Positions 1-7,423 of a stretch of 49,615 nt of DNA are shown here, piece by piece; the first letter of the stretch is position 1; every line of letters starts with the position of its first letter. The notes beneath the pieces are model-generated. The model was not told the DNA's origin and ran no database searches. It worked only from the letters and a program-made list of their open reading frames with translations. The DNA lies in NCBI GenBank assembly GCA_020429185.1, contig JAGQLO010000004.1:1-49615 (forward strand), in the 5' to 3' direction. Made by a program: the position numbers and the translations under genes. The DNA comes from Candidatus Doudnabacteria bacterium (lineage in GTDB: Bacteria > Patescibacteriota > JABMPQ01 > JAGQLO01).

Positions 1-2836
1 TCGCTGCAAGACCAAGGTGAATCTCCAAGATCTGCCCGATGTTCATACGGGACGCAATACCAAGCGGGTTCAACAAAATGTCGACTGGTGTTCCATCTTC
101 GAGATGTGGCATGTCTTCCACCGAAACAACACGTGAAACCACACCCTTGTTTCCATGGCGTCCAGCCATCTTGTCACCCACCTGAATCTTACGCATCTGA
201 GCAACAGAGATCTGAACCGTCTTGATTACTCCCATCGAAAGCTTGTCACCTTGTTCTCGGGTGAAGATCTTCACGTCCACAACCTTTCCGTGTTCACCAT
301 GTCGGAGGTAGAGGGAAGAATCCTTCACATCCTTTGCCTTCTCACCAAAGATGGCACGAAGCAATCGTTCTTCAGCCGTCAACTCTGTTTCACCCTTTGG
401 CGTAATCTTTCCAACAAGGATGTCTCCGGAGCCAACTTCAGCACCAATACGGATAATTCCTTCTTCATCCAAGTCCTTCAGTTTCTCTTCACCAACGTTT
501 GGAATATCGCGAGTGAGCACCTCAGGACCAAGCTTGGTGTCACGCACATCGATCGTAAATTCTTCAATGTGTACAGAAGTATAGTAGTCACCCTGTACCA
601 CACGGTCAGAAATCAGAATCGAGTCTTCAAATGTTCCACCATCCAACGAAAGGAAGGCCACCAACATGTTCTGACCAATCGCAAGCTCACCACCTTGAGT
701 CGCAGCACCATCAGCAATCAACTGACCTTCTTTTAACTCATCACCAACATCTACAACAGGAATCTGGTTGATTGAAGTAGAGGTGTTCGAGCGCTCAAAC
801 GTCTTTAAGAAGTAGGATCGCTCTTCGCCCCCCTTTTCCTTCACGACAACTTCACCACCATTTACTTTTGTCACTGTTCCCGGCTTTTCAGCCACAATCA
901 CAGCAAACGAGTCACGAGCCACACGTCCCTCGACACCCGTTCCCACCATAGGAGAATCAGGACGAATACATGGTACAGCCTGTCGTTGCATGTTCGTTCC
1001 CATCAACGCACGGTTCGCGTCATCATGTTCCAAAAATGGAATCAGCGAGGTTGTAATAGAAACAACCTGGCGTGGAGACACGTCCATGTACTCAATCTCT
1101 CCAGTTGCAGCAATCTGCGGCTCACCATGAATACGACATTCTGCACGCTTCTCAGTAAAGTAGCCCTTTTCATCTGTTGGGGTTGTTGCAGGTGTCGTCA
1201 CCGAAAGCTCTTCTGCAAACGCATCCAAATACACAACATCATCAGATACACGAGAACGTACACGAATACGATCAAGGCCCGCCTTCTTAGCGGCTTCTAC
1301 ATGCGCCTTCGTAATTTCCGTTTCTGCGGGAATCACAATCTTTCCCTTTTCATCTGACTGATCACTCTTATAAGAGATCTCCCCCACAGCCTTATCGAAT
1401 TCGGCTGACAAGAATTCGCGAATCACCTTGCGGTAAGGCGTTTCAATAAACCCAAGATCGTTGATACGCGAGAAGCTCGCCAAGTGACCCACCAAACCAA
1501 TGTTTGGACCTTCTGGCGTTGCAATCGGACAGATACGTCCATAGTGCGTTCGGTGCACGTCACGCACATCGAATCCAGCGCGCTCACGCGACAAACCACC
1601 AGGACCCATCGCGGAGAAGCGTCGCTTGTGTGCCAATTCTGAAAGTGGGTTCGTCTGATCCATGAACTGCGACAACTGCGAGCTCATAAAGAACTCACGA
1701 ATCGACGCAATAACAGGACGCGCATTGATCAACGCTGAAGGTGTAAGCGTGTGCATGTCCATCGTAGACATACGGTCCTTCACAATACGCTCCATACGCA
1801 TCAGACCCACACGCATCTTGTTCTGAATCAGCTCACCAACCGAACGCACACGGCGGTTTCCAAGGTGGTCGATATCATCTGGCTCACCCTGCGTTGCATT
1901 CAATCGGATAATTTCTCGAATGGTTGCAATCAAGTCTTCTGGGTGCAACACGCGACCTTCTTTGGTGTTTGGAATGTTCAATCCCAAGCGCTGGTTTGCC
2001 TTAAAACGACCAACACGACCTAAGTCATAGCGATCGAAGTTGTAGAACATCGATTCAATCAGCGACTTTGCGTTATCAGCGGTAGCAAGATCACCTGGAC
2101 GAATACGCTTATACACCTCTTTGAATCCCTCTTCTTCAGAGTCAGCCACGTCCTTCGCCAACGTTGCCTCAACGTAGCTTCGGGACGGATCTGTATCGAC
2201 ATCCTTCAAGGCTTCAATAATCTGCTGGTTCGAACCATACCCAAACGCACGCAACAAGGACGTTGCAGCCACCTTTCGTTTTCGGTCTACCTTTACAAAG
2301 ATAGCTCCAGAGTTGTCGGTTTCGAATTCCAACCATGCTCCACGGTTTGGAATAATCTTGGCACCAAAATTCTTCTTCCCCTTCGAGAGTTCAGCCACAA
2401 AAAACGCACCAGGTGAGCGAATCAACTGGGAAACAACAACACGCTCAACACCGTTAATGATGAACGTTCCACGATCCGTCATGACTGGGAATTCTCCCAA
2501 GTAGACTTCCTGCTCCTTAATTTCACCCGTAATTTTGTTCGTCAAACGAACTTTTACGCGCAACGCAGCTTCAAATGTTGAGTTACGAGAACGCGCCATT
2601 ACCTCATCAACCTTTGGAGGATCAAGCTCGTAGGTATCGAGTGTGAGCTCATAGCTCTTTCCAGTCCAGTCCTCAATAGGAGAAATTTCCTCCATGAGTT
2701 CTTTGAGTCCTTGTTCAAAGAACCATTCGTACGACTCGAGCTGAACACGAACCAAATCAGGAAGTTCCATAGCATCCCGTGGTTCGGAGAAGAACACACG
2801 GTCAGACAGTTGGGAGCGGGTAGGAGTCGTTGCCAT
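1..2836 (-). CDS. rpoB: RNA polymerase beta subunit (5' part, runs off left edge)
   Basis: Catalytic beta subunit of RNA polymerase. About 945 codons are visible from the ATG at 2836; the C-terminal part lies beyond position 1 (family length is usually 1,100-1,350). The protein begins MATTPTRSQLSDRVFF. The rifampicin-pocket region (about residues 385-410) reads SSQLSQFMDQTNPLSE, then HKRRFSAMGPGGLSRERAG, so the Asp, His and Ser positions usually changed in resistant strains are the sensitive type. TPEGPNIGL follows, and near the left edge KMAGRHGNKGVVSR carries the active-site lysines. No Shine-Dalgarno is visible before the ATG, which is the first Met giving the family N-terminus. The gene has its own promoter at 3058-3085 and a leader of about 215 nt. 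rpoC would be expected next, outside the window. Confidence 0.98.
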   Translation of the reverse strand, partial: MATTPTRSQLSDRVFFSEPRDAMELPDLVRVQLESYEWFFEQGLKELMEEISPIEDWTGKSYELTLDTYELDPPKVDEVMARSRNSTFEAALRVKVRLTNKITGEIKEQEVYLGEFPVMTDRGTFIINGVERVVVSQLIRSPGAFFVAELSKGKKNFGAKIIPNRGAWLEFETDNSGAIFVKVDRKRKVAATSLLRAFGYGSNQQIIEALKDVDTDPSRSYVEATLAKDVADSEEEGFKEVYKRIRPGDLATADNAKSLIESMFYNFDRYDLGRVGRFKANQRLGLNIPNTKEGRVLHPEDLIATIREIIRLNATQGEPDDIDHLGNRRVRSVGELIQNKMRVGLMRMERIVKDRMSTMDMHTLTPSALINARPVIASIREFFMSSQLSQFMDQTNPLSELAHKRRFSAMGPGGLSRERAGFDVRDVHRTHYGRICPIATPEGPNIGLVGHLASFSRINDLGFIETPYRKVIREFLSAEFDKAVGEISYKSDQSDEKGKIVIPAETEITKAHVEAAKKAGLDRIRVRSRVSDDVVYLDAFAEELSVTTPATTPTDEKGYFTEKRAECRIHGEPQIAATGEIEYMDVSPRQVVSITTSLIPFLEHDDANRALMGTNMQRQAVPCIRPDSPMVGTGVEGRVARDSFAVIVAEKPGTVTKVNGGEVVVKEKGGEERSYFLKTFERSNTSTSINQIPVVDVGDELKEGQLIADGAATQGGELAIGQNMLVAFLSLDGGTFEDSILISDRVVQGDYYTSVHIEEFTIDVRDTKLGPEVLTRDIPNVGEEKLKDLDEEGIIRIGAEVGSGDILVGKITPKGETELTAEERLLRAIFGEKAKDVKDSSLYLRHGEHGKVVDVKIFTREQGDKLSMGVIKTVQISVAQMRKIQVGDKMAGRHGNKGVVSRVVSVEDMPHLEDGTPVDILLNPLGIASRMNIGQILEIHLGLAA

Positions 2837-2883
2837 AGGCAGTGGAAACGAAAAAAAGAAAGAAAAAGTTTCGCTAAGACAAG

Positions 2884-3004
2884 GCGCGAAACGCGCACTT
2901 CAGAGGGATAAGTCGGCACGAGACAATGAGGGGGCACCGTAGCATCCTCACGACAACAGGGACGTTGTCCTTACATACAGAAAGATAGCGCCCAAAAGGG
3001 CACT
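2884..3004 (-). other. Structured leader of rpoB: three hairpins
   Basis: The untranslated leader holds three inverted repeats. They are AGTGCCC/GGGCGCT with a UUUU loop (2987-3004), GACAAC/GTTGTC (2952-2969), and GCGCG/CGCGC with a three-base loop (2884-2896). A pyrimidine-rich tract (about 2847-2870) follows before the start codon. The arrangement could serve attenuation or protein-mediated autoregulation, but no known rpoB or L10 leader motif was recognised, so the role is inferred only. Confidence 0.45.
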
Positions 3005-3057
3005 CCGTGCTCAGTTCAGAATTAAAATCCCGATCCGAAGATGAAGATCATGCGGAG

Positions 3058-3085
3058 AGTGTACTCTTTACCACAAATATGTCAA
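3058..3085 (-). promoter_or_regulatory. Predicted sigma70-type promoter of rpoB
   Basis: Read on the minus strand, TTGACA (3080-3085) and TACACT (3058-3063) are separated by 16 nt. The -35 box is a perfect consensus match. Transcription would begin near 3051, leaving a leader of roughly 215 nt before the rpoB ATG. No other comparable promoter lies between the preceding gene and rpoB. Confidence 0.75.
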
Positions 3086-3127
3086 GAAGTGCAGTCGTTT
3101 GACCACACAACCAGAAAATCCCTAAAA

Positions 3128-3481
3128 CTAAAGGTTTTCTAGCTCTTTTCGTGCTTCATCCACATCGTCTTGCTGCTGCTGTTTCTGTTCAAACAATGCT
3201 TCCGCATCAGACAATTTTGTCGCAACAGCCACGTCCCGTTCAAACTGTGCATTCACCTCTTCAAAACGCTCATCGACTTTCTGCTCAAACGCGTCTCGAA
3301 GAGCAAGTGCGCCAAATTCCGCTTCAAGTTCATTCTCAAGCGCATCAAACAACTCCTTTAAGCGAGCCGTCTCTTCCGATGTTCTGGAGTCATTCCCAAC
3401 AAGATCGAGCAGTTCTTCCTTCACGCCTGGTTGTAACGCAAGCGAAGAGAGAATGTCTTCGAGTTTTTGTGTAGATGCCAT
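3128..3481 (-). CDS. Small helical hypothetical protein (117 aa)
   Basis: Unrecognised. The protein is very acidic, rich in Glu, Leu, Ala and Gln, has no Cys, and its heptad-like spacing suggests a mostly alpha-helical, possibly coiled-coil protein; a QQQQ run lies near residue 100. It has no signal peptide or membrane segment, so it is probably cytoplasmic. It begins at the ATG at 3481, 29 nt after the stop of the large upstream hypothetical gene, and probably shares its transcript. It ends about 40 nt before the predicted rpoB promoter. Codon use resembles the neighbours. The complete frame, strong composition bias and operon position support a real gene; no function can be assigned. Confidence 0.7.
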   Translation of the reverse strand: MASTQKLEDILSSLALQPGVKEELLDLVGNDSRTSEETARLKELFDALENELEAEFGALALRDAFEQKVDERFEEVNAQFERDVAVATKLSDAEALFEQKQQQQDDVDEARKELENL

Positions 3482-3510
3482 ACCACTATAAAGCTAAGAA
3501 ACAGAGAGAC

Positions 3511-5439
3511 CTAGACCCCAATTTCACCGCGGAACTCACGGAAAGCACCAAGTGCTTCCGCCACCCCGCGCTTCTTCTCATTTCGACGCTCAACGCGCTC
3601 ACGAACATGTTCAGCACGTCGTTGACGGAATGCCGCACGACGCTCAGCACGCTGCTTCGCCTTAAACTCAGCATCGACCTCTGCAGGCAGTGGTGGCGGA
3701 GAAACGCGACCATCAACGACCGTCACATCCTCCGCTGCCCCTGTATCAGCCAAGACGCGTGGAGCATCGGCTCCATAACGTCCCTCATAGTACGCCTTTC
3801 GCATGCTTTCCCAAGTTGTACCCGCGAATACAACGGCCTCTGAATATCCCTTTGCAAGACGCTGAAGCTTAGGCGACAAGTACTTCCAGGCACGATTGTT
3901 CGCACGATCTTCCCACCGACGTGAAACAACGCCCTTTGCCAAGTCCACACCACGGCGCAACCCCCGGCCTGCACGATCAAGAGCGTATGCCATCAACTCC
4001 CCGCGCTCGAGTGGTTCTCCATCAAGATCAACTTCTCCTTCCAACTCGGCACTCATATCTTCAAGAAGGACGGATCGAGCTTCCGCAAGTTGCTGACCAA
4101 GACGACGCATATCCCTCTCTACCAACAGTGGGAATTGACGACGCTCGCCTTCAGGCGTCACAAACTCGTGTCGCTTTACAAGCGCCTCACGGAACGCTGG
4201 AGACACGTACTCGCCCACAGCTCGCAACAATGCATTTCTCTGTTCTGCATCAGACGCATTATCATCCAGCTCCGCAAGATTCGAATGGAACGCGTTCTCC
4301 AGACCATCAAAACGCGCCTCCATTTCATTGAAATCTTGTTGTGTCGCCTCACGACGCGAAACCTTTCCTAAAAACTCATATACAGATGCCTCCAATTCCC
4401 CCTCCGACTCCGCAAGACGCTCCAAAGCAAGTTCTTGCACTCCCTTCGGTTCTGGCACTGGTTCACTTTTGAGAAGCGTGGCTACCTTTACCATTTCAGC
4501 ACGAATTCCTGCCACCTCAGACTGATCCGGAGCAAACACTCCTTCTGCAATACGATGAACACGTGCAATCTTCACGGCGTCATCTTCCGGAGATGCCTGG
4601 CCGGTTGTGTAACGCTCGAATGCCTCTTGCCATCGAGCTTCAATTTCTGCATCTGAAAGCGTGCTTATCAGCTGTTGAGCTTCGTGCAACGCCTGCTCAC
4701 GCGCTTCAGCCGTAGCAGGCTTTTCACCATCCGCCGCATCAAATTCAATAGCCGCTGCCTCCGCTTCGGAGATTTCAATAACATCCTCGTCATTCAGATC
4801 TTCGAACCCAATATCCTCCAACGCGATTTCCGACGTCTCAATAAGATTTGCCACAACTGTTTCAGGCTCTCCTCCTGCTTGCTCCGCAGCAGGACGCGCA
4901 ATACGTGTCTCAGAAGATCGATCAAACATCTGCCCACCCATATCAACTTGCTGGGTAACATCACGTGTATCCATAACACGTGTCACAGGAAGCTCCTCAG
5001 CGTCCCGAGCCAAACGTGCAACTTCAAGAATGACAGTTTCGTTCAACTGATCCGGCGTCATGCCCCCGGGAAGCGTTTCACCTGGAAAGGCGGCAAGATC
5101 AGCCTCGACAGCAGTTCGAACAGATGCAGCAAGTTCAGCGTTCAATCGCTCAATTTCCATTTTGAACGGAATATGTTCGTCCTGTACATCACCATCATGA
5201 AGCACAAAGTCTTCAGAAAACATGCCATCGAGGGTGAGACTCTCTACATACGCCGCCGCTTCTTGTTCCACACCCCGAAGCAGGGCGCGCGTTTCGTCAT
5301 CCAAATTCGGATCGGTCTCAAAATTGTACGGCTCAACACCCGCTACATTCTCCATTTGTGCCTCAACTCCCTTGAACGCTTCGTAGTCAGCACCTGATTC
5401 AATTTCTGGTCGATTGCCTGGCATTGGATCTCCATCCAT
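3511..5439 (-). CDS. Large acidic hypothetical protein (642 aa)
   Basis: Unrecognised. An acidic, Glu- and Ala-rich protein without membrane segments and apparently mostly helical. The last 150 residues become basic, with RRGVDLAKGVVSRRWEDRANN followed by an Arg/Glu-rich helix (RAERRAAFRQRRAEHVRERVE). The frame can be extended to a TTG at 5463, but the ATG at 5439 (MDGDPMPGNRPEIES) is preferred because TTG gains only eight residues. No Shine-Dalgarno is seen at either. A TATAGT box lies about 24 nt upstream of the ATG and could be a local -10 element. It sits between two other hypothetical genes on the same strand (221 aa and 117 aa), which suggests a joint role. The acidic body with a basic tail could fit a scaffold or nucleic-acid-associated protein; this is speculation. 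Confidence 0.75.
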   Translation of the reverse strand: MDGDPMPGNRPEIESGADYEAFKGVEAQMENVAGVEPYNFETDPNLDDETRALLRGVEQEAAAYVESLTLDGMFSEDFVLHDGDVQDEHIPFKMEIERLNAELAASVRTAVEADLAAFPGETLPGGMTPDQLNETVILEVARLARDAEELPVTRVMDTRDVTQQVDMGGQMFDRSSETRIARPAAEQAGGEPETVVANLIETSEIALEDIGFEDLNDEDVIEISEAEAAAIEFDAADGEKPATAEAREQALHEAQQLISTLSDAEIEARWQEAFERYTTGQASPEDDAVKIARVHRIAEGVFAPDQSEVAGIRAEMVKVATLLKSEPVPEPKGVQELALERLAESEGELEASVYEFLGKVSRREATQQDFNEMEARFDGLENAFHSNLAELDDNASDAEQRNALLRAVGEYVSPAFREALVKRHEFVTPEGERRQFPLLVERDMRRLGQQLAEARSVLLEDMSAELEGEVDLDGEPLERGELMAYALDRAGRGLRRGVDLAKGVVSRRWEDRANNRAWKYLSPKLQRLAKGYSEAVVFAGTTWESMRKAYYEGRYGADAPRVLADTGAAEDVTVVDGRVSPPPLPAEVDAEFKAKQRAERRAAFRQRRAEHVRERVERRNEKKRGVAEALGAFREFRGEIGV

Positions 5440-5498
5440 ACGTAAGTGATTAAATCTAGACAACTATAGCACTGAAAACGATATGTTCGACGAACCCC

Positions 5499-6164
5499 TT
5501 AAAAACGAGGGCGCGAAGAGGAAGATCGCAGACCAGACCCTCCACTCATTCCGCCGCCACGGCGAGATGAACCTGAGCCCATGCCGCGATCGGCACCGTA
5601 CGAAATACGGTTCCCATCGCGATCTGTTCCCGTCTGCATTGATCGTGCCGCCTTTGTACCAGCTGCAATCGTCTTATTCTGAGACTTCTCAATATTCGAC
5701 TGTGTATCATGCACACCCGCACCAGCAAGCGCCGAAAACAAACCAGTTTTAGGACCAATTTTGCTTTTTCGAGAACGTGCAGACCCTTTTCCAACCGATG
5801 CATCTGCAACACGTGCATCCGTAAACCTTCCTCCTTCTCCCCAAAGCGCGTCGACATCTTTCATGTACTTTGCCACGAGCTTGCGCCGCTCCGCAGGAGA
5901 TAGATTCTTTGTATCTTCCATCTTCGCAAGACTCTTACGAGCAGAGCGCTTCAAACGATACTTCGCCCCCTGTGAAAGACCCCCAGACTCCGCATGTACC
6001 TTACCGCCTCGCGATGTAAGTTCCTGTTTGAGTTTTCTCTGTGTTCGAGTATCCATCTCAATTTGACCACCCACTTTCTGATACGTGGAGGTCGAAGCCG
6101 TTCGGTCATCACGACGCTTTCGCTTCAAACTTTTCTGAAAATTGCCAATGTCTTTGTGGGACAT
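5499..6164 (-). CDS. Basic, Ser/Gly/Arg-rich hypothetical protein (221 aa)
   Basis: Unrecognised. It starts at the ATG at 6164 with MSHKDIGNFQKSLKRKRRDD. Basic clusters lie at residues 13-20 and about 60-80 (KYRLKRSARKSLAK), and the C-terminal 35 residues are low-complexity Gly/Ser/Arg ending in SSSSRPRF. A conserved-looking helical segment, SPAERRKLVAKYMKDVDALW, lies near residue 95. No signal peptide or membrane segment is seen. The composition fits an RNA- or DNA-binding or ribosome-associated protein, by inference only. A strong promoter (6191-6218) gives a leader of only about 20 nt. Two further hypothetical genes follow on the same strand towards rpoB. Confidence 0.75.
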   Translation of the reverse strand: MSHKDIGNFQKSLKRKRRDDRTASTSTYQKVGGQIEMDTRTQRKLKQELTSRGGKVHAESGGLSQGAKYRLKRSARKSLAKMEDTKNLSPAERRKLVAKYMKDVDALWGEGGRFTDARVADASVGKGSARSRKSKIGPKTGLFSALAGAGVHDTQSNIEKSQNKTIAAGTKAARSMQTGTDRDGNRISYGADRGMGSGSSRRGGGMSGGSGLRSSSSRPRF

Positions 6165-6190
6165 GATGGAAGAATGAATTCAGTTGTTTA

Positions 6191-6218
6191 ATTATAACAG
6201 AGAAATACAATAAGTCAA
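6191..6218 (-). promoter_or_regulatory. Strong predicted promoter of the hypothetical gene trio
   Basis: TTGACT (6213-6218) and a perfect TATAAT (6191-6196) are 16 nt apart on the minus strand. Transcription would start near 6184, 20 nt before the ATG at 6164. The -35 box overlaps the stop codon of tsaB, so the trio can be expressed independently of tsaB. Confidence 0.8.
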
Positions 6219-6856
6219 CCTTTTGGCTGAAGAGAGCCAATATTTGGGTCTACAATGTAACGAGGCTCAATATCCTCATTCGAAAATGGCAACTGGATCA
6301 ATTGAGGGATGAGCAGCTCAAGTTCTTCCATGCTCGTAGCAGAAAACGTGTACGATGCACTCTGGTGATGATCCGCCACCAAGACAGCGCCAGAAGCACG
6401 CTTTTCGAGCTCAGATGCAGAAACGCGTTCATATACAAGCTCTGGAAGACCCACTGAGCCCACAACCCCCTCTCCAATGAACCAAGAATCATGCATTGTG
6501 GAGAGTGCAGATACCACACGAGCAGAAGCAGCAACTCCCCTTACGCGCGCAAGTAGAACACCCCACTGTAAACAATCGAGGCCCACAGCTGACACACCCT
6601 GAGCAAAACGAAACGTGTTTGCAGCGACCACGCCCGTACGAGAAAAAGAAAACGATCCCGGCCCGGTCAAAACAACAAGACCTTGCAGTTCAGCGGCATC
6701 AACACGCTCAGTATCCAACAACACACCAACGCGTTCTACTAAGTCCGTCTGAGCACCTTTTGGGACATTCCAAGACAGATGCGAAACAAGCCCATGTTCA
6801 GATGAGAACAACGCCGCAACATGTTCAGACGAAGGACTTCCGAGTAATAGATACAT
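6215..6856 (-). CDS. tsaB: tRNA t6A synthesis protein TsaB (divergent)
   Basis: ASKHA-fold partner of TsaD in N6-threonylcarbamoyladenosine formation on tRNAs that read ANN codons. 213 aa, a normal length. The N-terminus MYLLLGSPSSEH fits the first beta strand, but the usual I-D-T-S motif is changed. The family signature GPGSFTGLRxG appears as GPGSFSFSRTGVVAAN (about residues 65-80). The C-terminus ends EPRYIVDPNIGSLQPKG. TsaB itself lacks catalysis and acts as a dimer scaffold, which tolerates divergence. tsaD is also in the window, at 37549-38580, but not adjacent. The start at 6856 faces the divergent DUF212 gene. Confidence 0.85.
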   Translation of the reverse strand: MYLLLGSPSSEHVAALFSSEHGLVSHLSWNVPKGAQTDLVERVGVLLDTERVDAAELQGLVVLTGPGSFSFSRTGVVAANTFRFAQGVSAVGLDCLQWGVLLARVRGVAASARVVSALSTMHDSWFIGEGVVGSVGLPELVYERVSASELEKRASGAVLVADHHQSASYTFSATSMEELELLIPQLIQLPFSNEDIEPRYIVDPNIGSLQPKG

Positions 6857-6863
6857 AGACTTC

Positions 6864-6892
6864 TTGTGAAGACACTCCGAACCCGATACAGT
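6864..6892 (+). promoter_or_regulatory. Predicted promoter of the DUF212 gene
   Basis: TTGTGA (6864-6869), a 17-nt spacer and TACAGT (6887-6892). The -10 box overlaps a possible GTG start at 6891, so a transcript from this promoter could not use that GTG. This favours the ATG at 6927 for the downstream gene. Confidence 0.5.
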
Positions 6893-6926
6893 GCCTCAGA
6901 CTTATGAAGTGTACCAGATACGAACC

Positions 6927-7376
6927 ATGATCTTCCCTTTCGTCCTCATCTCCTCATTTGCATCCGGGATCATTGCGCAAGCAATTAAGATCCTGTTAAA
7001 GATGCGCAAATCGAAATTCGAGCCAGAACTACTCGATTCGTACGGCGGCATGCCCTCGGCACACTCTGCCTTTTTGTTCGGACTCCTCACCAGTGTGGCC
7101 ATTGCAGAGGGATTTGACTCTACAGCTTTCGGCATTTCCGCCATTATGGCGGCAATCATGATCCGTGACGCACTCGGATTCCGTATGATTCTAGAAGAGC
7201 ATGGCGTCACACTTTCCAAGTTGGCAAAAGCCGTAAAGAAGCAACATCCGAAAATCAAGGACGGAAAACGTTATCAGATTGGACATCGTGTAGGGCACAC
7301 GGTGCCAGAAGTCATCGTTGGCTCTGCTATTGGAATCATCACAGCAACATTCACCTGGTGGATCTTTGTGATGTAG
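6927..7376 (+). CDS. DUF212 / YuiD-like integral membrane protein
   Basis: Divergent PAP2-like family (DUF212), small integral membrane proteins of unknown reaction. 149 aa from the ATG at 6927. Features are MIFPFVLISSFASGIIAQAIK as the first membrane helix, the family hallmark GGMPSAHSAF (Ser-Ala-His, about residues 41-50), then AIMAAIMIRDALGFR and a final GHTVPEVIVGSAIGI helix. A GTG at 6891 would add 12 residues but overlaps the predicted -10 box. The PSAHS motif recalls the PAP2 phosphatase site, yet the family lacks the full catalytic set, so a phosphatase role is not assumed. It is monocistronic, divergent from tsaB, and ends at a strong terminator. Confidence 0.88.
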   Translation: MIFPFVLISSFASGIIAQAIKILLKMRKSKFEPELLDSYGGMPSAHSAFLFGLLTSVAIAEGFDSTAFGISAIMAAIMIRDALGFRMILEEHGVTLSKLAKAVKKQHPKIKDGKRYQIGHRVGHTVPEVIVGSAIGIITATFTWWIFVM

Positions 7377-7395
7377 TCACATTGACACAACACAT

Positions 7396-7423
7396 AAACG
7401 GCGACGCAGTGGCGTCGCCGTTT
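7396..7423. terminator. Bidirectional Rho-independent terminator
   Basis: Perfect 12-bp stem AAACGGCGACGC / GCGTCGCCGTTT around the loop AGTG, with A-rich and T-rich flanks on the two sides. It lies between the convergent DUF212 gene and the MurE-like gene, whose stop codon overlaps the right arm, and serves both. Confidence 0.88.

Noticed and set aside
155-736. Open frame of 193 codons on the plus strand opposite rpoB
   Set aside because: It is the antisense shadow of rpoB; the minus frame matches the beta subunit throughout and the plus product has no recognisable features.
2599-2937. Minus-strand frame of 112 codons over the rpoB start
   Set aside because: Out of frame with rpoB, which covers most of it with clear family similarity.
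3105-3142. Weak inverted repeat AAAAC/GTTTT after the 117-aa gene
   Set aside because: Five A/T-rich base pairs and no T-run; too weak for a terminator.
4675-5397. Plus-strand frame of 240 codons inside the 642-aa hypothetical gene
   Set aside because: Antisense shadow; the minus frame is longer, uses typical codons and fits an operon.
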